DNA from: Promicromonospora sp. MEB111
GTDB taxonomy: Bacteria; Actinomycetota; Actinomycetes; Actinomycetales; Cellulomonadaceae
Direction of reading: 5' to 3'
Length of the DNA stretch: 64,000 bases
Assembly: GCF_030209445.1 (NCBI RefSeq)
Contig: NZ_JARVSD010000008.1
Coordinates: 1 to 64,000 of the forward strand
Shown here: positions 1 through 7,860 of the stretch, one piece after another
Layout of the letters: the number at the start of each line of letters is the position of its first letter
Position numbering within the stretch: the stretch's first letter is position 1
Position numbers and translations under genes: made by a program
The notes under the pieces: generated by a model
The model's input: the letters and a program-made list of their open reading frames with translations, nothing else
Told to the model about the DNA's origin: nothing
The model's database searches: none

Positions 1-371
1 CAGGAGATGATGTCCTGCCACCGCGCCGCGACATCCAGCAGCTCGGCGTCATCGGTGTCCGCCACCTCGACCCGCGTCAGGGCATCGACCAGAACCGCAC
101 CCACCGGCAGGCCGGCGAGTTCTGGCAGCGAGGCCAGATCCGCAGTCTCGGTCCGCCTGATCGGCGCGTCGACGAGATCGCTCACCGTCGCATGTGTGCT
201 GAGCCCATGGCCCGGCCAGGTCACTGTGGCAGCCGGCAGGGATCCCTCGCCGCTCAGGGCCTGCGCGCTCCAGCACAGCGTGTGGAACGACGTCGTCGTG
301 CCCGCGGGGGCCGCTGGCAGCGCGGCGAGGGCGCGCTCGACGGTGGTTGCGGGGCTGCCTGTTGTCTCCAC
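1..371 (-). CDS. DUF222/HNH endonuclease family protein, N-terminal part (cut by window edge)
   Basis: Reading leftward from a GTG at 371 gives about 123 residues without a stop, preceded by a GGGAG ribosome site about 5 bases upstream. The stretch GAVLVDALTRVEV followed by an acidic run and then AARWQDII matches the start of the DUF222 domain found in actinobacterial HNH nucleases (the 13E12-repeat family of mycobacteria). The catalytic HNH part would lie beyond the left edge, so nuclease function is inferred. A LexA-like box lies 47 bases upstream of the start, as known for 13E12 genes in Mycobacterium tuberculosis. Base 1 falls inside a codon, so the gene is truncated by the window and is not shown to be broken. 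Confidence 0.72.
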   Translation of the reverse strand, partial: METTGSPATTVERALAALPAAPAGTTTSFHTLCWSAQALSGEGSLPAATVTWPGHGLSTHATVSDLVDAPIRRTETADLASLPELAGLPVGAVLVDALTRVEVADTDDAELLDVAARWQDIIS

Positions 372-417
372 CCTGGCTCCCTTCGCCGATGAACTAGGAG
401 AACAAGATGTCCTTGCG

Positions 418-433
418 TCGAATATATGTTCGA
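418..433. promoter_or_regulatory. Candidate LexA (SOS) box
   Basis: TCGAATATATGTTCGA differs at one position from the actinobacterial/mycobacterial SOS box TCGAAC-N4-GTTCGA. It lies upstream of the leftward DUF222/HNH gene (start 371). The isochorismatase gene begins 148 bases away on the other side. The surrounding 372-580 gap is AT-richer than its neighbours and also holds one perfect DnaA-box 9-mer. Confidence 0.65.
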
Positions 434-464
434 TATGGAGCTACCGCACCCCCAGGTCCAGATC

Positions 465-473
465 TGTGGACAA
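465..473 (-). other. Single DnaA-box-like 9-mer
   Basis: TGTGGACAA is the reverse complement of TTGTCCACA, the consensus actinobacterial DnaA box. It stands alone in the intergenic region between the DUF222/HNH gene and the isochorismatase gene. One 9-mer can occur by chance, so a role is only a possibility. Confidence 0.35.
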
Positions 474-580
474 CCTCGGCCGTCGGCAACCGAGCGGCCC
501 ACCGGCCGTGACCGGATCCGTCCGCCCCACGACCTGATCCAGCCTCCCGCACGGGCCGCGCCGGGGACCAGACTGGGGTC

Positions 581-1186
581 ATGAGCAGAGCACTGATCGT
601 CATCGACGTCCAGGAGTCCTTCCGCGTGCGGCCGCTGTGGGCCGAGACCCTCAACTCTGGCGTCGCGGAACCCGTCAACCGGCTGGTCGACCTCGCCCGC
701 GCGGCCGGCGACCTCGTCGTCTGGGTGCTGCACACCGAGCCGGGGTCGGGCAACCCGTTCGACCCCGCGACCGGACACGTCCGCCTGTTCGAGGAGCTGA
801 ACGAGCCCCTGCCCGGCGAGCCGCTGCTGCGCAAGACCTCGCACAACGCCTTCACCACCACCAACCTCCAGCAGATCCTCACCACCCACGGCGTGGGCGA
901 GCTGCGGATCTGCGGCATCCGGGCGGAGCAGTGCGTGGAGACCACCACACGCGTCGCCTCCGACCTCGGCTACGACGTGACGTTCGTCAGCGACGCGACC
1001 ACGACCGACCCGCTGGGCCGGTTCAGCGCCGCCGACATCCTCGAGCGCACCGAGACCGTGCTCCGTGACCGGTTCGCGCGCATCGCGACCGTCGCCGAGC
1101 TCGAGTCCGAGGACCAGGGCGAGTCCGAGGACAAGGCCGGGACCGAGTCCACGGCACAGGCCGAGGTGGCAGCATCGACGGCGTGA
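581..1186 (+). CDS. Isochorismatase-family cysteine hydrolase
   Basis: A 201-residue protein with the isochorismatase-like hydrolase fold. The expected Asp-Lys-Cys triad is visible: D9 in the opening VIDVQ strand, K85 in LLRKTSHNAF, and C118 in RAEQCVETT. Such enzymes cleave amides or vinyl ethers (nicotinamide, carbamoyl compounds, isochorismate); the substrate here cannot be told. The C-terminal 25 residues are an acidic, Ser/Ala-rich tail without a recognised fold. Its stop overlaps the GTG start of the GlxA-type regulator by 4 bases, so the two are probably co-transcribed and the regulator may control the hydrolase. Confidence 0.88.
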   Translation: MSRALIVIDVQESFRVRPLWAETLNSGVAEPVNRLVDLARAAGDLVVWVLHTEPGSGNPFDPATGHVRLFEELNEPLPGEPLLRKTSHNAFTTTNLQQILTTHGVGELRICGIRAEQCVETTTRVASDLGYDVTFVSDATTTDPLGRFSAADILERTETVLRDRFARIATVAELESEDQGESEDKAGTESTAQAEVAASTA

Positions 1187-2145
1187 CCACCGTCGTCTTC
1201 CTGCTCCTGCCCGGGGTCCACCTGCTCGACCTGGCGGGCCCCGCGCAGGCGTTCTTCACGGCCGGGGACTTCGGCCACCGCTACGACCTGCGGTACGTCT
1301 CCGGCGCCCCGGCCGAGGCCAGCGCGCCCGGTGGCACCCCGAGCGGCACCGCGCCCGACGCCGTCACGGTCGCCTCCGCGCAAGGCCTCCCCCTGGTCGC
1401 GGGCACCGACTGGCCGGCGCTCGGCCCGGACGACCTCGTCGTCGTCCCCGGGTGGCGCGTGGGCGACGACCCGCAGGCCTGGCCCCGCCTGACCTCCCGG
1501 ACGCGCGAGCGGCTCCGCGCCCACCACGCGGCGGGCGGCACCGTGGCCAGCGTGTGCGCGGGCTCGGACGTCCTCGGCCAGGCGGGGCTGCTCGACGGCC
1601 GGCGCTGCACCACGCACCACGCCGTCCAGGATGCGCTGGCGGCGCGGCACCCGCGGGCGCACGTGGTGCGGGACGTCCTGTTCACCACCGACGACGGCGT
1701 GGTCACCTCCGCGGGCATCGCCAGCGGCATCGACCTCTCGCTGCACCTCCTCGCCATGCGGCACGGCCCGGCGCTGGCCGCCCGCGTGGCCCGGGAGATG
1801 GTCGTGTACGCCCGCCGGAACGGGACGGAGCCGCAGGCCAGCGCGATGCTGCGGCACCGGTCGCACGTGGACGACACGGTGCACCGGGCCCAGGACCACA
1901 TCGACGAGCACTTCGCGCGGACCTTGCCGCTCGCCGACCTGGCCGCGCGGGCCGGCGTCGCCGAGCGCACGCTGACCAGGGCGTTCACCCGGGCCACCGG
2001 CGTCACGCCCCTGCGCTACCAGCAGCTGCTGCGGCGCGAGCGCGCCGAGCACCTCATCGGGCAGGGAGCCACGGTGGAGTCCGCCGCGCGGACCGTCGGC
2101 TTCGAGGACTCCCGGTCGCTGCGTCGCCTCCGTGAGACCCGCTGA
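1183..2145 (+). CDS. GlxA-type transcriptional regulator (DJ-1/PfpI + AraC)
   Basis: A 320-residue protein. Residues 1-200 resemble a DJ-1/PfpI amidotransferase-like sensor domain, with GGTVASVCAGSDVLGQAGLLDGR containing the nucleophile-elbow cysteine. Residues about 220-318 form an AraC-type double helix-turn-helix (LADLAARAGVAERTLTRAF and ESAARTVGFEDSRSLRRL). This is the usual architecture of GlxA-family regulators. The GTG start overlaps the preceding isochorismatase stop (GTGA), implying translational coupling. The protein ends soon after the second helix-turn-helix, as is normal for the family. The ligand is unknown. Confidence 0.9.
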   Translation: MTTVVFLLLPGVHLLDLAGPAQAFFTAGDFGHRYDLRYVSGAPAEASAPGGTPSGTAPDAVTVASAQGLPLVAGTDWPALGPDDLVVVPGWRVGDDPQAWPRLTSRTRERLRAHHAAGGTVASVCAGSDVLGQAGLLDGRRCTTHHAVQDALAARHPRAHVVRDVLFTTDDGVVTSAGIASGIDLSLHLLAMRHGPALAARVAREMVVYARRNGTEPQASAMLRHRSHVDDTVHRAQDHIDEHFARTLPLADLAARAGVAERTLTRAFTRATGVTPLRYQQLLRRERAEHLIGQGATVESAARTVGFEDSRSLRRLRETR

Positions 2146-2157
2146 CGGCGGCACCGA

Positions 2158-2958
2158 TCAGGCGCCCGCGCCGCCGTCGACCTGGAGCACGGCGCCCGTG
2201 ACGTAGGACGCGCGGTCGCTGAGCAGCCAGGCCGCGGCCTCGGCGATCTCCTCGGGCCGGGCACCACGGCGCAGCGGGATGCCGGGGGCGAGCTGGTCCA
2301 TCAGTCCGGGCGTGTACTCCTCCCAGGTCTGGATCATCCGCGTGTGGGTGCCGCCGGGGGAGACGGCGTTGACCCGGATGCCCTCCGGTCCGTAGTTCAC
2401 GGCCGCGGACTCGGTGAGGCTGTTCAGGCCCCGCTTCATCGCACCGTAGGCGGGCAGCACGGGGTTGGCCCGCAGGCTGCCGATGCTGGTGTTGTTGACG
2501 ATCGCACCCCGGCCCGCGGTCGCCCGGATCGCCGCGATCTCGGCCACCATCGACAGCCACGGCCCGCGGAGGTTCACCGCGTAGAGGTGGTCGAAGTCGG
2601 CCTCGGAGACCTGGTCCAGCGGTGCGGGCTCCGTGAACGCGGCGCCGTTGTTGAAGGCGACGTCGAGGCGGCCGTAACGCTCGACCGCCCGGTCGACGGC
2701 GGCGCGCACGCTGCCGGCGTCGGCCAGGTCGGCCACGGCGTGGTCCGCCGTGCCGCCCGCCGCCCGGACCTCGTCGGCTACGGCACCGAGCTCTGACTCC
2801 GTGCGCGCCGTGAGGAAGACCGCGGCGCCCTCCCGGGCGAAGAGGTGGGCCGCGGCGGCACCGATACCCCGCCCGGCTCCGGTGATGAAGGCGACCTTGC
2901 CGGCGAGCAGGCCGGCCCCGGTCGTCGTGGTGGTTGCTCGTGTGGTCGATTCGCTCAT
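2158..2958 (-). CDS. Short-chain dehydrogenase/reductase
   Basis: A 266-residue classical SDR oxidoreductase. The cofactor motif TGAGRGIG is at residues 26-33, NNGA at 103-106, catalytic S158, and the YxxxK pair Y171/K175. The C-terminal VTGAVLQVDGG is typical of the family. I chose the ATG at 2958 because the family usually starts a few residues before the first strand; an in-frame upstream start at 2991 would run into the shared promoter region. It is divergent from an XRE-type regulator, with an 86-bp gap, an arrangement common for small redox enzymes controlled by the neighbouring repressor. The substrate is unknown. Confidence 0.9.
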   Translation of the reverse strand: MSESTTRATTTTTGAGLLAGKVAFITGAGRGIGAAAAHLFAREGAAVFLTARTESELGAVADEVRAAGGTADHAVADLADAGSVRAAVDRAVERYGRLDVAFNNGAAFTEPAPLDQVSEADFDHLYAVNLRGPWLSMVAEIAAIRATAGRGAIVNNTSIGSLRANPVLPAYGAMKRGLNSLTESAAVNYGPEGIRVNAVSPGGTHTRMIQTWEEYTPGLMDQLAPGIPLRRGARPEEIAEAAAWLLSDRASYVTGAVLQVDGGAGA

Positions 2959-3031
2959 GCCGACGAGCGTGCGCCGGCTGCCGAGGGCCATCCAGGCATC
3001 GCGGGTACCTGGCTACGGCCATGCCGCCTGC

Positions 3032-3048
3032 CCATACTCGGGGTATGG
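3032..3048. promoter_or_regulatory. Palindrome over the XRE regulator start; candidate autoregulatory operator
   Basis: CCATAC and GTATGG form a perfect 6-bp inverted repeat separated by 5 bases. It overlaps the ATG (3045) of the rightward regulator and lies 74 bases from the leftward SDR start. A regulator bound here would block its own translation-start region and possibly the divergent SDR promoter. Confidence 0.4.
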
Positions 3049-3896
3049 ACAGAGCCGAGCTCGCGACGTTCCTGCGGTCCAGGCGCGAGCGCATCGCGCC
3101 GGCCGACGTCGGGCTGCCCGCAGGGCAGCGGCGTCGGACGCCGGGGCTGCGCCGCGAGGAGGTGGCGCAGCTCGCGTTCATCTCGACCGAGTACTACACC
3201 CGCCTCGAACAGGCGCGCGGCCCGCACCCGTCGCGGGAGGTGCTGTCCGGGCTGGTCCGGGCGCTGCGCCTGTCCGACGCCGAGCGTGACCACCTGCACG
3301 ACCTCGCGGACGTGCCGCCGGGTCTGCCGTCGGGTCCGCCGCGCGAGGTGCGGCAGAGCATCCTGGACCTCCTGCACCGGCTGCCCTTGTCGGCGGCGTT
3401 CGTGACGTCGGCAGCGCAGGAGGTGCTCGCCTGGAACCAGCTCGCGGCGGCACTCATGGAGGACTTCTCGGCGACGCCGCGGCGCGAGCGCAACCTGTTG
3501 CGGCGGGCGTTCCTGACCACCGACGCGGACGAGCGACGGCTGTTCGGGGTCTTGGACCTGGACGAGTTCCAGCAGGCCTCGGCCCGCCGGCTGCGCACCG
3601 CGCTCGCCCGCTACCCCGACGACCCCGAGCTCGCCGCGCTCCTGGAGGAGCTCCTGCGCGGCAGCGACCGGTTCGCCCGGCTGTGGGCCGCGGGGGACGT
3701 GCAGGTGGCGCCGGTGCTGCGCAAGACGTTCCGGCACCCGCTGGTCGGCCCGGTGACCGTCAACTGCGACGCGCTCGACATCGCCGACCGGGACCAGCAC
3801 GTGGTGATCTACACCGCCGACCCAGGATCGTCATCGGAGGAGGCGCTCCGGCTGCTGTCGGTGCTCGGCACGCAGCGGATGGACGTGACGGCCTGA
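3045..3896 (+). CDS. XRE-family regulator with MmyB-like ligand-binding domain
   Basis: A 283-residue protein. The N-terminal helix-turn-helix has the MmyB-family signature RRTPGLRREEVAQLAFISTEYYTRLEQARGPHPS (residues about 28-62), followed by a long C-terminal domain with AWNQLAAALMEDFSATPRRERNLLRRAFL, the MmyB-like ligand-binding region. These regulators usually act as repressors of a divergently oriented oxidoreductase, here the SDR at 2158-2958. The ATG at 3045 sits inside a short palindrome that may be its own operator. The effector is unknown. Confidence 0.9.
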   Translation: MDRAELATFLRSRRERIAPADVGLPAGQRRRTPGLRREEVAQLAFISTEYYTRLEQARGPHPSREVLSGLVRALRLSDAERDHLHDLADVPPGLPSGPPREVRQSILDLLHRLPLSAAFVTSAAQEVLAWNQLAAALMEDFSATPRRERNLLRRAFLTTDADERRLFGVLDLDEFQQASARRLRTALARYPDDPELAALLEELLRGSDRFARLWAAGDVQVAPVLRKTFRHPLVGPVTVNCDALDIADRDQHVVIYTADPGSSSEEALRLLSVLGTQRMDVTA

Positions 3897-3921
3897 GCGC
3901 GCAGGGCCTCGGGGGACGCCG

Positions 3922-4308
3922 TTAGACCAGCAGCCCGATGACCACGGCGACCACGCCCAGCAGCGGGACCACGCCCTGCTTGAGCGCGGCGCTGCTCTTG
4001 CTCGGGTCCGAGACGATCAGCACGAGCGACGCCGCGACCATGGAGCCCGCGCCCGCCAGCACGAGCGCGGAGCCCGCCGCCGTCGACCCGGTGGCCGTCA
4101 GGACGATGCCCACCGCCGTGACGATCGCGAGAAACAGGTTGTAGTACCCCTGGTTCAGGGCGAGCGGCCTGGTCACCTCGGCCTCCTCGGCGCTCATCCC
4201 GAAGGTCGCGAGGGTGCGCTTCTCGGTCCAGGCGAAGGACTCCAGGTAGAAGATGTAGACGTGGATGAGTGCCGCGACACCCGCGAGCACAAGTCCGGCG
4301 ATCAGCAA
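3922..4308 (-). CDS. DUF1304 small membrane protein
   Basis: A protein of about 128 residues with four predicted membrane helices. The first contains VAALIHVYIFYLESFAWTEKRT, the hallmark of DUF1304. The central LNQGYYNLFLAI is also typical. The start is uncertain: a TTG at 4308 has an AAGGG site 7-8 bases upstream and gives the usual family length, while a GTG at 4374 would add 22 residues that do not look like the family. It is divergent from the AraC-type regulator at 4440. Its function is not known for the family. Confidence 0.8.
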   Translation of the reverse strand: MLIAGLVLAGVAALIHVYIFYLESFAWTEKRTLATFGMSAEEAEVTRPLALNQGYYNLFLAIVTAVGIVLTATGSTAAGSALVLAGAGSMVAASLVLIVSDPSKSSAALKQGVVPLLGVVAVVIGLLV

Positions 4309-4439
4309 GGTGGTGCCCTTCGTTCCCTGGTCCGGGCGCGGGTCGCGGCCGGGTGATCGGCAGTATGTCAGCACCCCGCCCGGCCGGCCCCGGGAATAGC
4401 CGGCGCGTCCAGATGGCTCCGTCTCGTATGGAGTGGGAG

Positions 4440-5465
4440 ATGACGACGCTGACGCGCGAGCGGCTGTCCGCCGGTGACGTGCGGTCCCGGCCGGGCGCCC
4501 TGTGGGCCGTCGTGCTGGCCGGCGCGGCCACGCTGGAGACCGCCGGCGCCCGCCACCGGGTCCTGGCGGGCGACGCGGTGCTCGTCGACGCCCGGACCGC
4601 GCACCGGCTCGTGGCCGACGACGAGACCGACCTGGTGCACGGCGACCTGCGGCCCGCGGTCCCGTCCGCGGCGCTGCCGAGCCCGCTGGTCGTCCGCGGG
4701 TTCGACCAGCGGCAGCGCGGCGTCGTCGCGCTCGTGACCGCGTGCCCGCTCGACGCGATCTCCAGCCCGGCCCCGTTCGCCGCGAGCTACGCGGGCCTGG
4801 TCGGGGCGGCGATGGCGGCGCTGTGGCACGAGACCGTGACGCCCGCTGGCAGCGCCGGCGGAGCTGCCGGCGGAAGCGCCGGCGCGGGAGCCGCGGGGAC
4901 GGGCATCGCCGTCGCCACTGCCGACACTCAGGTCGCCGACGTCGTCGCGGCGCTCGCGGACCGTCCCGGCGAGCCGTGGACCCTCGACCGGATGGCGGCG
5001 CTGGTGCACCTGTCGCGCTCGGCGCTGACCGAGCGCTTCCGCCGGGCCACCGGGCACAGCCCGATGCAGATGCTGCGGGAGGTGCGCATGCACCGGGCGC
5101 GCACGCTCCTGATCGACCGGTGCCTGCCGGTCACGCGCGTCGCGTTCGAGGTGGGCTACGGCTCGGTCGCGGCGTTCAGCCGGGCGTTCACGTCCGACCA
5201 CGGCCTCTCGCCGCTGGCGTGGCGGGCCGGGCCGGACCAGGCGGCGTCGTCCGCCGCCTGGACCGGCCCGAACACGAACCAGGCCCAGCTTTCGGCCCGG
5301 ACCCGGACCCCGACACGGCCCCGTCAGGCCCGGCCGTGGGTCCCGTCGGCCCCGCTCGGCCCGTCAGGTGCGGGGTACCCGCAGGAACGCCCAGCCGAGT
5401 CCCGCCGCGACCGCGGCGGCCGCCCCGACCAGCATCAGCGGCCGGACGCCGTGCCCGTCCAGTAG
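4440..5465 (+). CDS. AraC-family transcriptional regulator (cupin type)
   Basis: A 341-residue protein. The N-terminal half resembles the AraC_binding_2/cupin 6 domain; a Gly/Ala-rich linker lies around residues 138-157; the double helix-turn-helix is at residues about 175-265 (DRMAALVHLSRSALTERFRRATGHSPMQML and VAFEVGYGSVAAFSRAF). The ATG at 4440 has GGAG 6-7 bases upstream. After the DNA-binding domain the frame continues for about 75 low-complexity Pro/Arg/Thr residues, and its last 102 bases lie antisense to the end of the MFS gene. That tail looks like an extension after loss of the original stop. The MFS exporter is its likely target. Confidence 0.86.
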   Translation: MTTLTRERLSAGDVRSRPGALWAVVLAGAATLETAGARHRVLAGDAVLVDARTAHRLVADDETDLVHGDLRPAVPSAALPSPLVVRGFDQRQRGVVALVTACPLDAISSPAPFAASYAGLVGAAMAALWHETVTPAGSAGGAAGGSAGAGAAGTGIAVATADTQVADVVAALADRPGEPWTLDRMAALVHLSRSALTERFRRATGHSPMQMLREVRMHRARTLLIDRCLPVTRVAFEVGYGSVAAFSRAFTSDHGLSPLAWRAGPDQAASSAAWTGPNTNQAQLSARTRTPTRPRQARPWVPSAPLGPSGAGYPQERPAESRRDRGGRPDQHQRPDAVPVQ

Positions 5466-6542
5466 CACGCCGCCCAGCGACGAACCGGCCGTGATGGCGA
5501 TCTGGAACGCGGTGACCTGCAAGGACATCGCCGACTCGGCCCGCTCCGGCTCCACCCGCGTGACCCAGAGCTGCGTGATCACCGGCACCATGCTGATCGA
5601 GAAGCCCCACAGCACCACCGCCACGGCCAGCACGGGCACCGACGAGGCGAACGCCGTCAGCACCAGGCCCGCGGCCAGAGCGACCGGGGCCGCGGCCGCC
5701 AGCGGCCGCAGCCACCGCGCGAGCACCCCGGCGAGCACCGTGCCCACCGTGCCGCCGATGCCCCAGGCCAGCAGCATCCACGTGGTGGCGGCGGGGTCCA
5801 CCCGCTCGATGGCGATGCGGATGTACGGGTAGGCGGTGAAGTTGGCGAAGGCGACCAGCACCACGCAGCCGATGCCGGCCATCAGCCGCCCGTTGCGCAG
5901 CGCCTCGCGGAGCATCCGCAGGCCCGCGGTCGGGTGCGGCGGCACCGAGGGCAGGCTCAGGCCGAGCACGACGGCGCCGAGCGCGGTGAGGACGGCGACG
6001 CCCCCGAACGTCGTCCGCCAGCCGACGGCGTCACCCACCACGGAGGCCAGCGGGATGCCGACGACGGTCGCGATGCTGGTGCCGAACGCCAGGGCGGACG
6101 AGACCACGTGGTCCTTGCCGGGCACGGCCCGGGTGCCGGCGCCGAAGGCGAACGACCAGTAGCCGGCGAGCGCGATGCCGAGCAGGAGCCGGCCGAGCAG
6201 CAGCACGGCGAAGCTGGGCGCGAGGGCGACCGCGAGGTTGGACACCGCCGCCGCGACGAGCAGCGCGACCAGCACGGTGCGCCGGTCCGCCCGGGGGAGC
6301 AGCACCGCGATGCTCGGTGCGGTGAAGGCCCCGGCGACGGCCGTGGCGGCCACGGCCAGCCCGGCCGTCCCCTCGCTCACGCCGACGTCGGCCGCCAGCG
6401 CGGGCAGCACGCTCGCCGGCAGGAACTCGCTCAGGACCACCATCGCGATCCCGAAGGAGAGGGCCACGACGGGTGTCCAGGTCGGGTTGCCCGACGGCGG
6501 GGCCGCAGCGGCGTCGCGCTGCGTGGTGGTGGTTGTGCTCAT
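5364..6542 (-). CDS. MFS transporter, DHA1-like efflux type
   Basis: A 392-residue protein with about 12 hydrophobic membrane segments. It shows SEFLPASVLPALAADVGVSEGTAG in the first helix/loop and the DHA1-like GRLLLGIALAGYWSF segment, matching the AraJ/NepI-type sugar or drug efflux group. The start is the ATG at 6542, with AGGGTGG upstream. It converges on the AraC regulator with a 102-bp 3' overlap. A 13-bp perfect inverted repeat lies 23-71 bases upstream of the start and may carry regulation. The substrate is unknown. Confidence 0.88.
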   Translation of the reverse strand: MSTTTTTQRDAAAAPPSGNPTWTPVVALSFGIAMVVLSEFLPASVLPALAADVGVSEGTAGLAVAATAVAGAFTAPSIAVLLPRADRRTVLVALLVAAAVSNLAVALAPSFAVLLLGRLLLGIALAGYWSFAFGAGTRAVPGKDHVVSSALAFGTSIATVVGIPLASVVGDAVGWRTTFGGVAVLTALGAVVLGLSLPSVPPHPTAGLRMLREALRNGRLMAGIGCVVLVAFANFTAYPYIRIAIERVDPAATTWMLLAWGIGGTVGTVLAGVLARWLRPLAAAAPVALAAGLVLTAFASSVPVLAVAVVLWGFSISMVPVITQLWVTRVEPERAESAMSLQVTAFQIAITAGSSLGGVLLDGHGVRPLMLVGAAAAVAAGLGWAFLRVPRT

Positions 6543-6564
6543 GGGAACCACCCTGAGCGCCCGC

Positions 6565-6613
6565 CGCGCCGTCCGGTTGATCGTGCGGCGGGTGCTGTTG
6601 ACCGGACGGCGCG
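6565..6613. repeat. 13-bp perfect inverted repeat between dedA-like and MFS genes
   Basis: CGCGCCGTCCGGT (6565-6577) is repeated in inverse at 6601-6613, with 23 bases between the arms. The right arm ends one base before the stop codon of the DedA-family gene, and the left arm is 23 bases upstream of the MFS start. It could terminate the upstream gene, act as an operator for the exporter, or do both. The long loop favours a protein-binding or dual role. Confidence 0.5.
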
Positions 6614-6614
6614 A

Positions 6615-7259
6615 CTACTCGACCTCGGCCGGGCGGCGGTCCGCGCGGTCGTGGCGCCACGCGCGGATGCCCGCGACGACCGACGCCGCGATGACCACGC
6701 CCGCCACGACGTACGCGACGGGGCGCACCGACGGGTCCGACGCCGCGTAGTAGCCGAGCACCGTGATGAGCACGCCCCAGCTCACCGCGCCGAAGATGTT
6801 CGCGGTGAGGAACCGCAGGTAGGACATCCCGCCGATGCCCGCGATGACCGGCACGAACACGCGCGCCCAGGGCATGTACCGGCCGATCACCACCGACCAC
6901 CAGCCGAACAGCTCGTAGAACCGCTCGGTGCGCACCACGGTGGCCTGCACCCAGCGGCCCTTGCGGGTGCTCAGGTACGGCCGCCCGTACTTCCGGCCGA
7001 GCAGGAACGCGACCTGGTCGCCCGCCACCGCGGCGACGCCGACGCCGATCGCGAGCACCCAGATGTCGATCCGGTCGGTGCTCCCGGCCACGATCCCCGC
7101 ACCGAACAGCAGCCCGTCCCCGGTGAGGAACGGGATGAAGACGCCGACGAAGAACGCCGTGCCGACGAACACCAGGCCCCAGACGACCAGGTAGAAGGCG
7201 AGGGGTCCGAGCACGTCGAGCCAGCCGGCGACGTCGTCCGAGACGGCGGTCCTGATCAT
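6615..7259 (-). CDS. DedA-family membrane protein
   Basis: A 214-residue integral membrane protein with the SNARE-associated/VTT (DedA) domain. The sequence shows GDGLLFGAG early, then GDQVAFLLGRKYGR, and the conserved re-entrant segment GRYMPWARVFVPVIAGIGGM with the family's GRxxPxxR motif. DedA proteins are implicated in lipid carrier scrambling and proton-dependent membrane homeostasis. It is the upstream neighbour of the MFS gene on the same strand, but the inverted repeat between them suggests separate control. Confidence 0.92.
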   Translation of the reverse strand: MIRTAVSDDVAGWLDVLGPLAFYLVVWGLVFVGTAFFVGVFIPFLTGDGLLFGAGIVAGSTDRIDIWVLAIGVGVAAVAGDQVAFLLGRKYGRPYLSTRKGRWVQATVVRTERFYELFGWWSVVIGRYMPWARVFVPVIAGIGGMSYLRFLTANIFGAVSWGVLITVLGYYAASDPSVRPVAYVVAGVVIAASVVAGIRAWRHDRADRRPAEVE

Positions 7260-7320
7260 CGAGGGCGTCCTCCGGTGCCGTGGGGGAAGCGTTGGTGAGG
7301 ACAGCCTAAGCTGCGCCGCC

Positions 7321-7758
7321 TCACGCGCCGGGCCGGTCCACCACCCGGGACATCACCAGCGCCGTGCGGGTCTTGACCACGTGCGTGACGGTCCGGATGC
7401 GCTCCACGGTGCGCTCGATCTCCTCCATGCTCGTGGCCATGACGTGCACGATCGCGTCGGCGTCGCCGGTCACGGTCGAGACGCGCACCACCTCGGGGAT
7501 GGGCGCGAAGTCGCGCTCCAGCACCTTGGGTGACACGATCCCGGAGCAGAAGATCTCGACGTAGCCCTCCAGGATCCAGCCCATCGCCTGCGGGTCCACC
7601 CGCACGGTGAAGCCGGCGATCTCCCCGCGGGCGAGCATGAGGTCGACCCGGCGCTTCACGGCGGGCGCCGAGAGCCCCACCACGCTGCCGACCTCCTGGT
7701 ACGTGGCACGCCCGTCGCGCAGCAGCTCGCCGACGATCGCCCGGTTCACGGCATCCAT
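7321..7758 (-). CDS. Lrp/AsnC-family regulator of the adjacent arginine genes
   Basis: A 145-residue protein. An N-terminal AsnC-type winged helix (AIVGELLRDGRATYQEVGSVVGLSAPAVKRRVDLM, residues about 6-42) precedes an RAM ligand-binding domain (VSTVTGDADAIVHVMA). The ATG at 7758 gives the usual length; a TTG at 7773 is also possible, and neither has a good ribosome site. It is divergent from the guanidino-hydrolase and ornithine cyclodeaminase genes, and two palindromes lie in the 102-bp gap. By analogy with other Lrp regulators placed this way it probably senses an amino acid and controls these catabolic genes. Confidence 0.9.
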   Translation of the reverse strand: MDAVNRAIVGELLRDGRATYQEVGSVVGLSAPAVKRRVDLMLARGEIAGFTVRVDPQAMGWILEGYVEIFCSGIVSPKVLERDFAPIPEVVRVSTVTGDADAIVHVMATSMEEIERTVERIRTVTHVVKTRTALVMSRVVDRPGA

Positions 7759-7793
7759 GAACGAATCGTTCAATACGCGCTGCGATTGCGCAA
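7759..7793. promoter_or_regulatory. Two palindromes in the lrp / ddaH intergenic region
   Basis: GAACGAATCGTTC (7759-7771) is a perfect palindrome touching the regulator's start codon. TTGCGCAA (7786-7793) is a second perfect palindrome 14 bases further on. Both lie between the divergent Lrp-type gene and the guanidino-hydrolase gene. Lrp-family proteins bind short AT-flanked palindromes in such gaps. Confidence 0.5.
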
Positions 7794-7860
7794 GAATCCG
7801 CGCCTGGATACGCAACGGATGACTGCCTGTTGTGAATCGGTCCGGCCGTAATCTCGCGCC

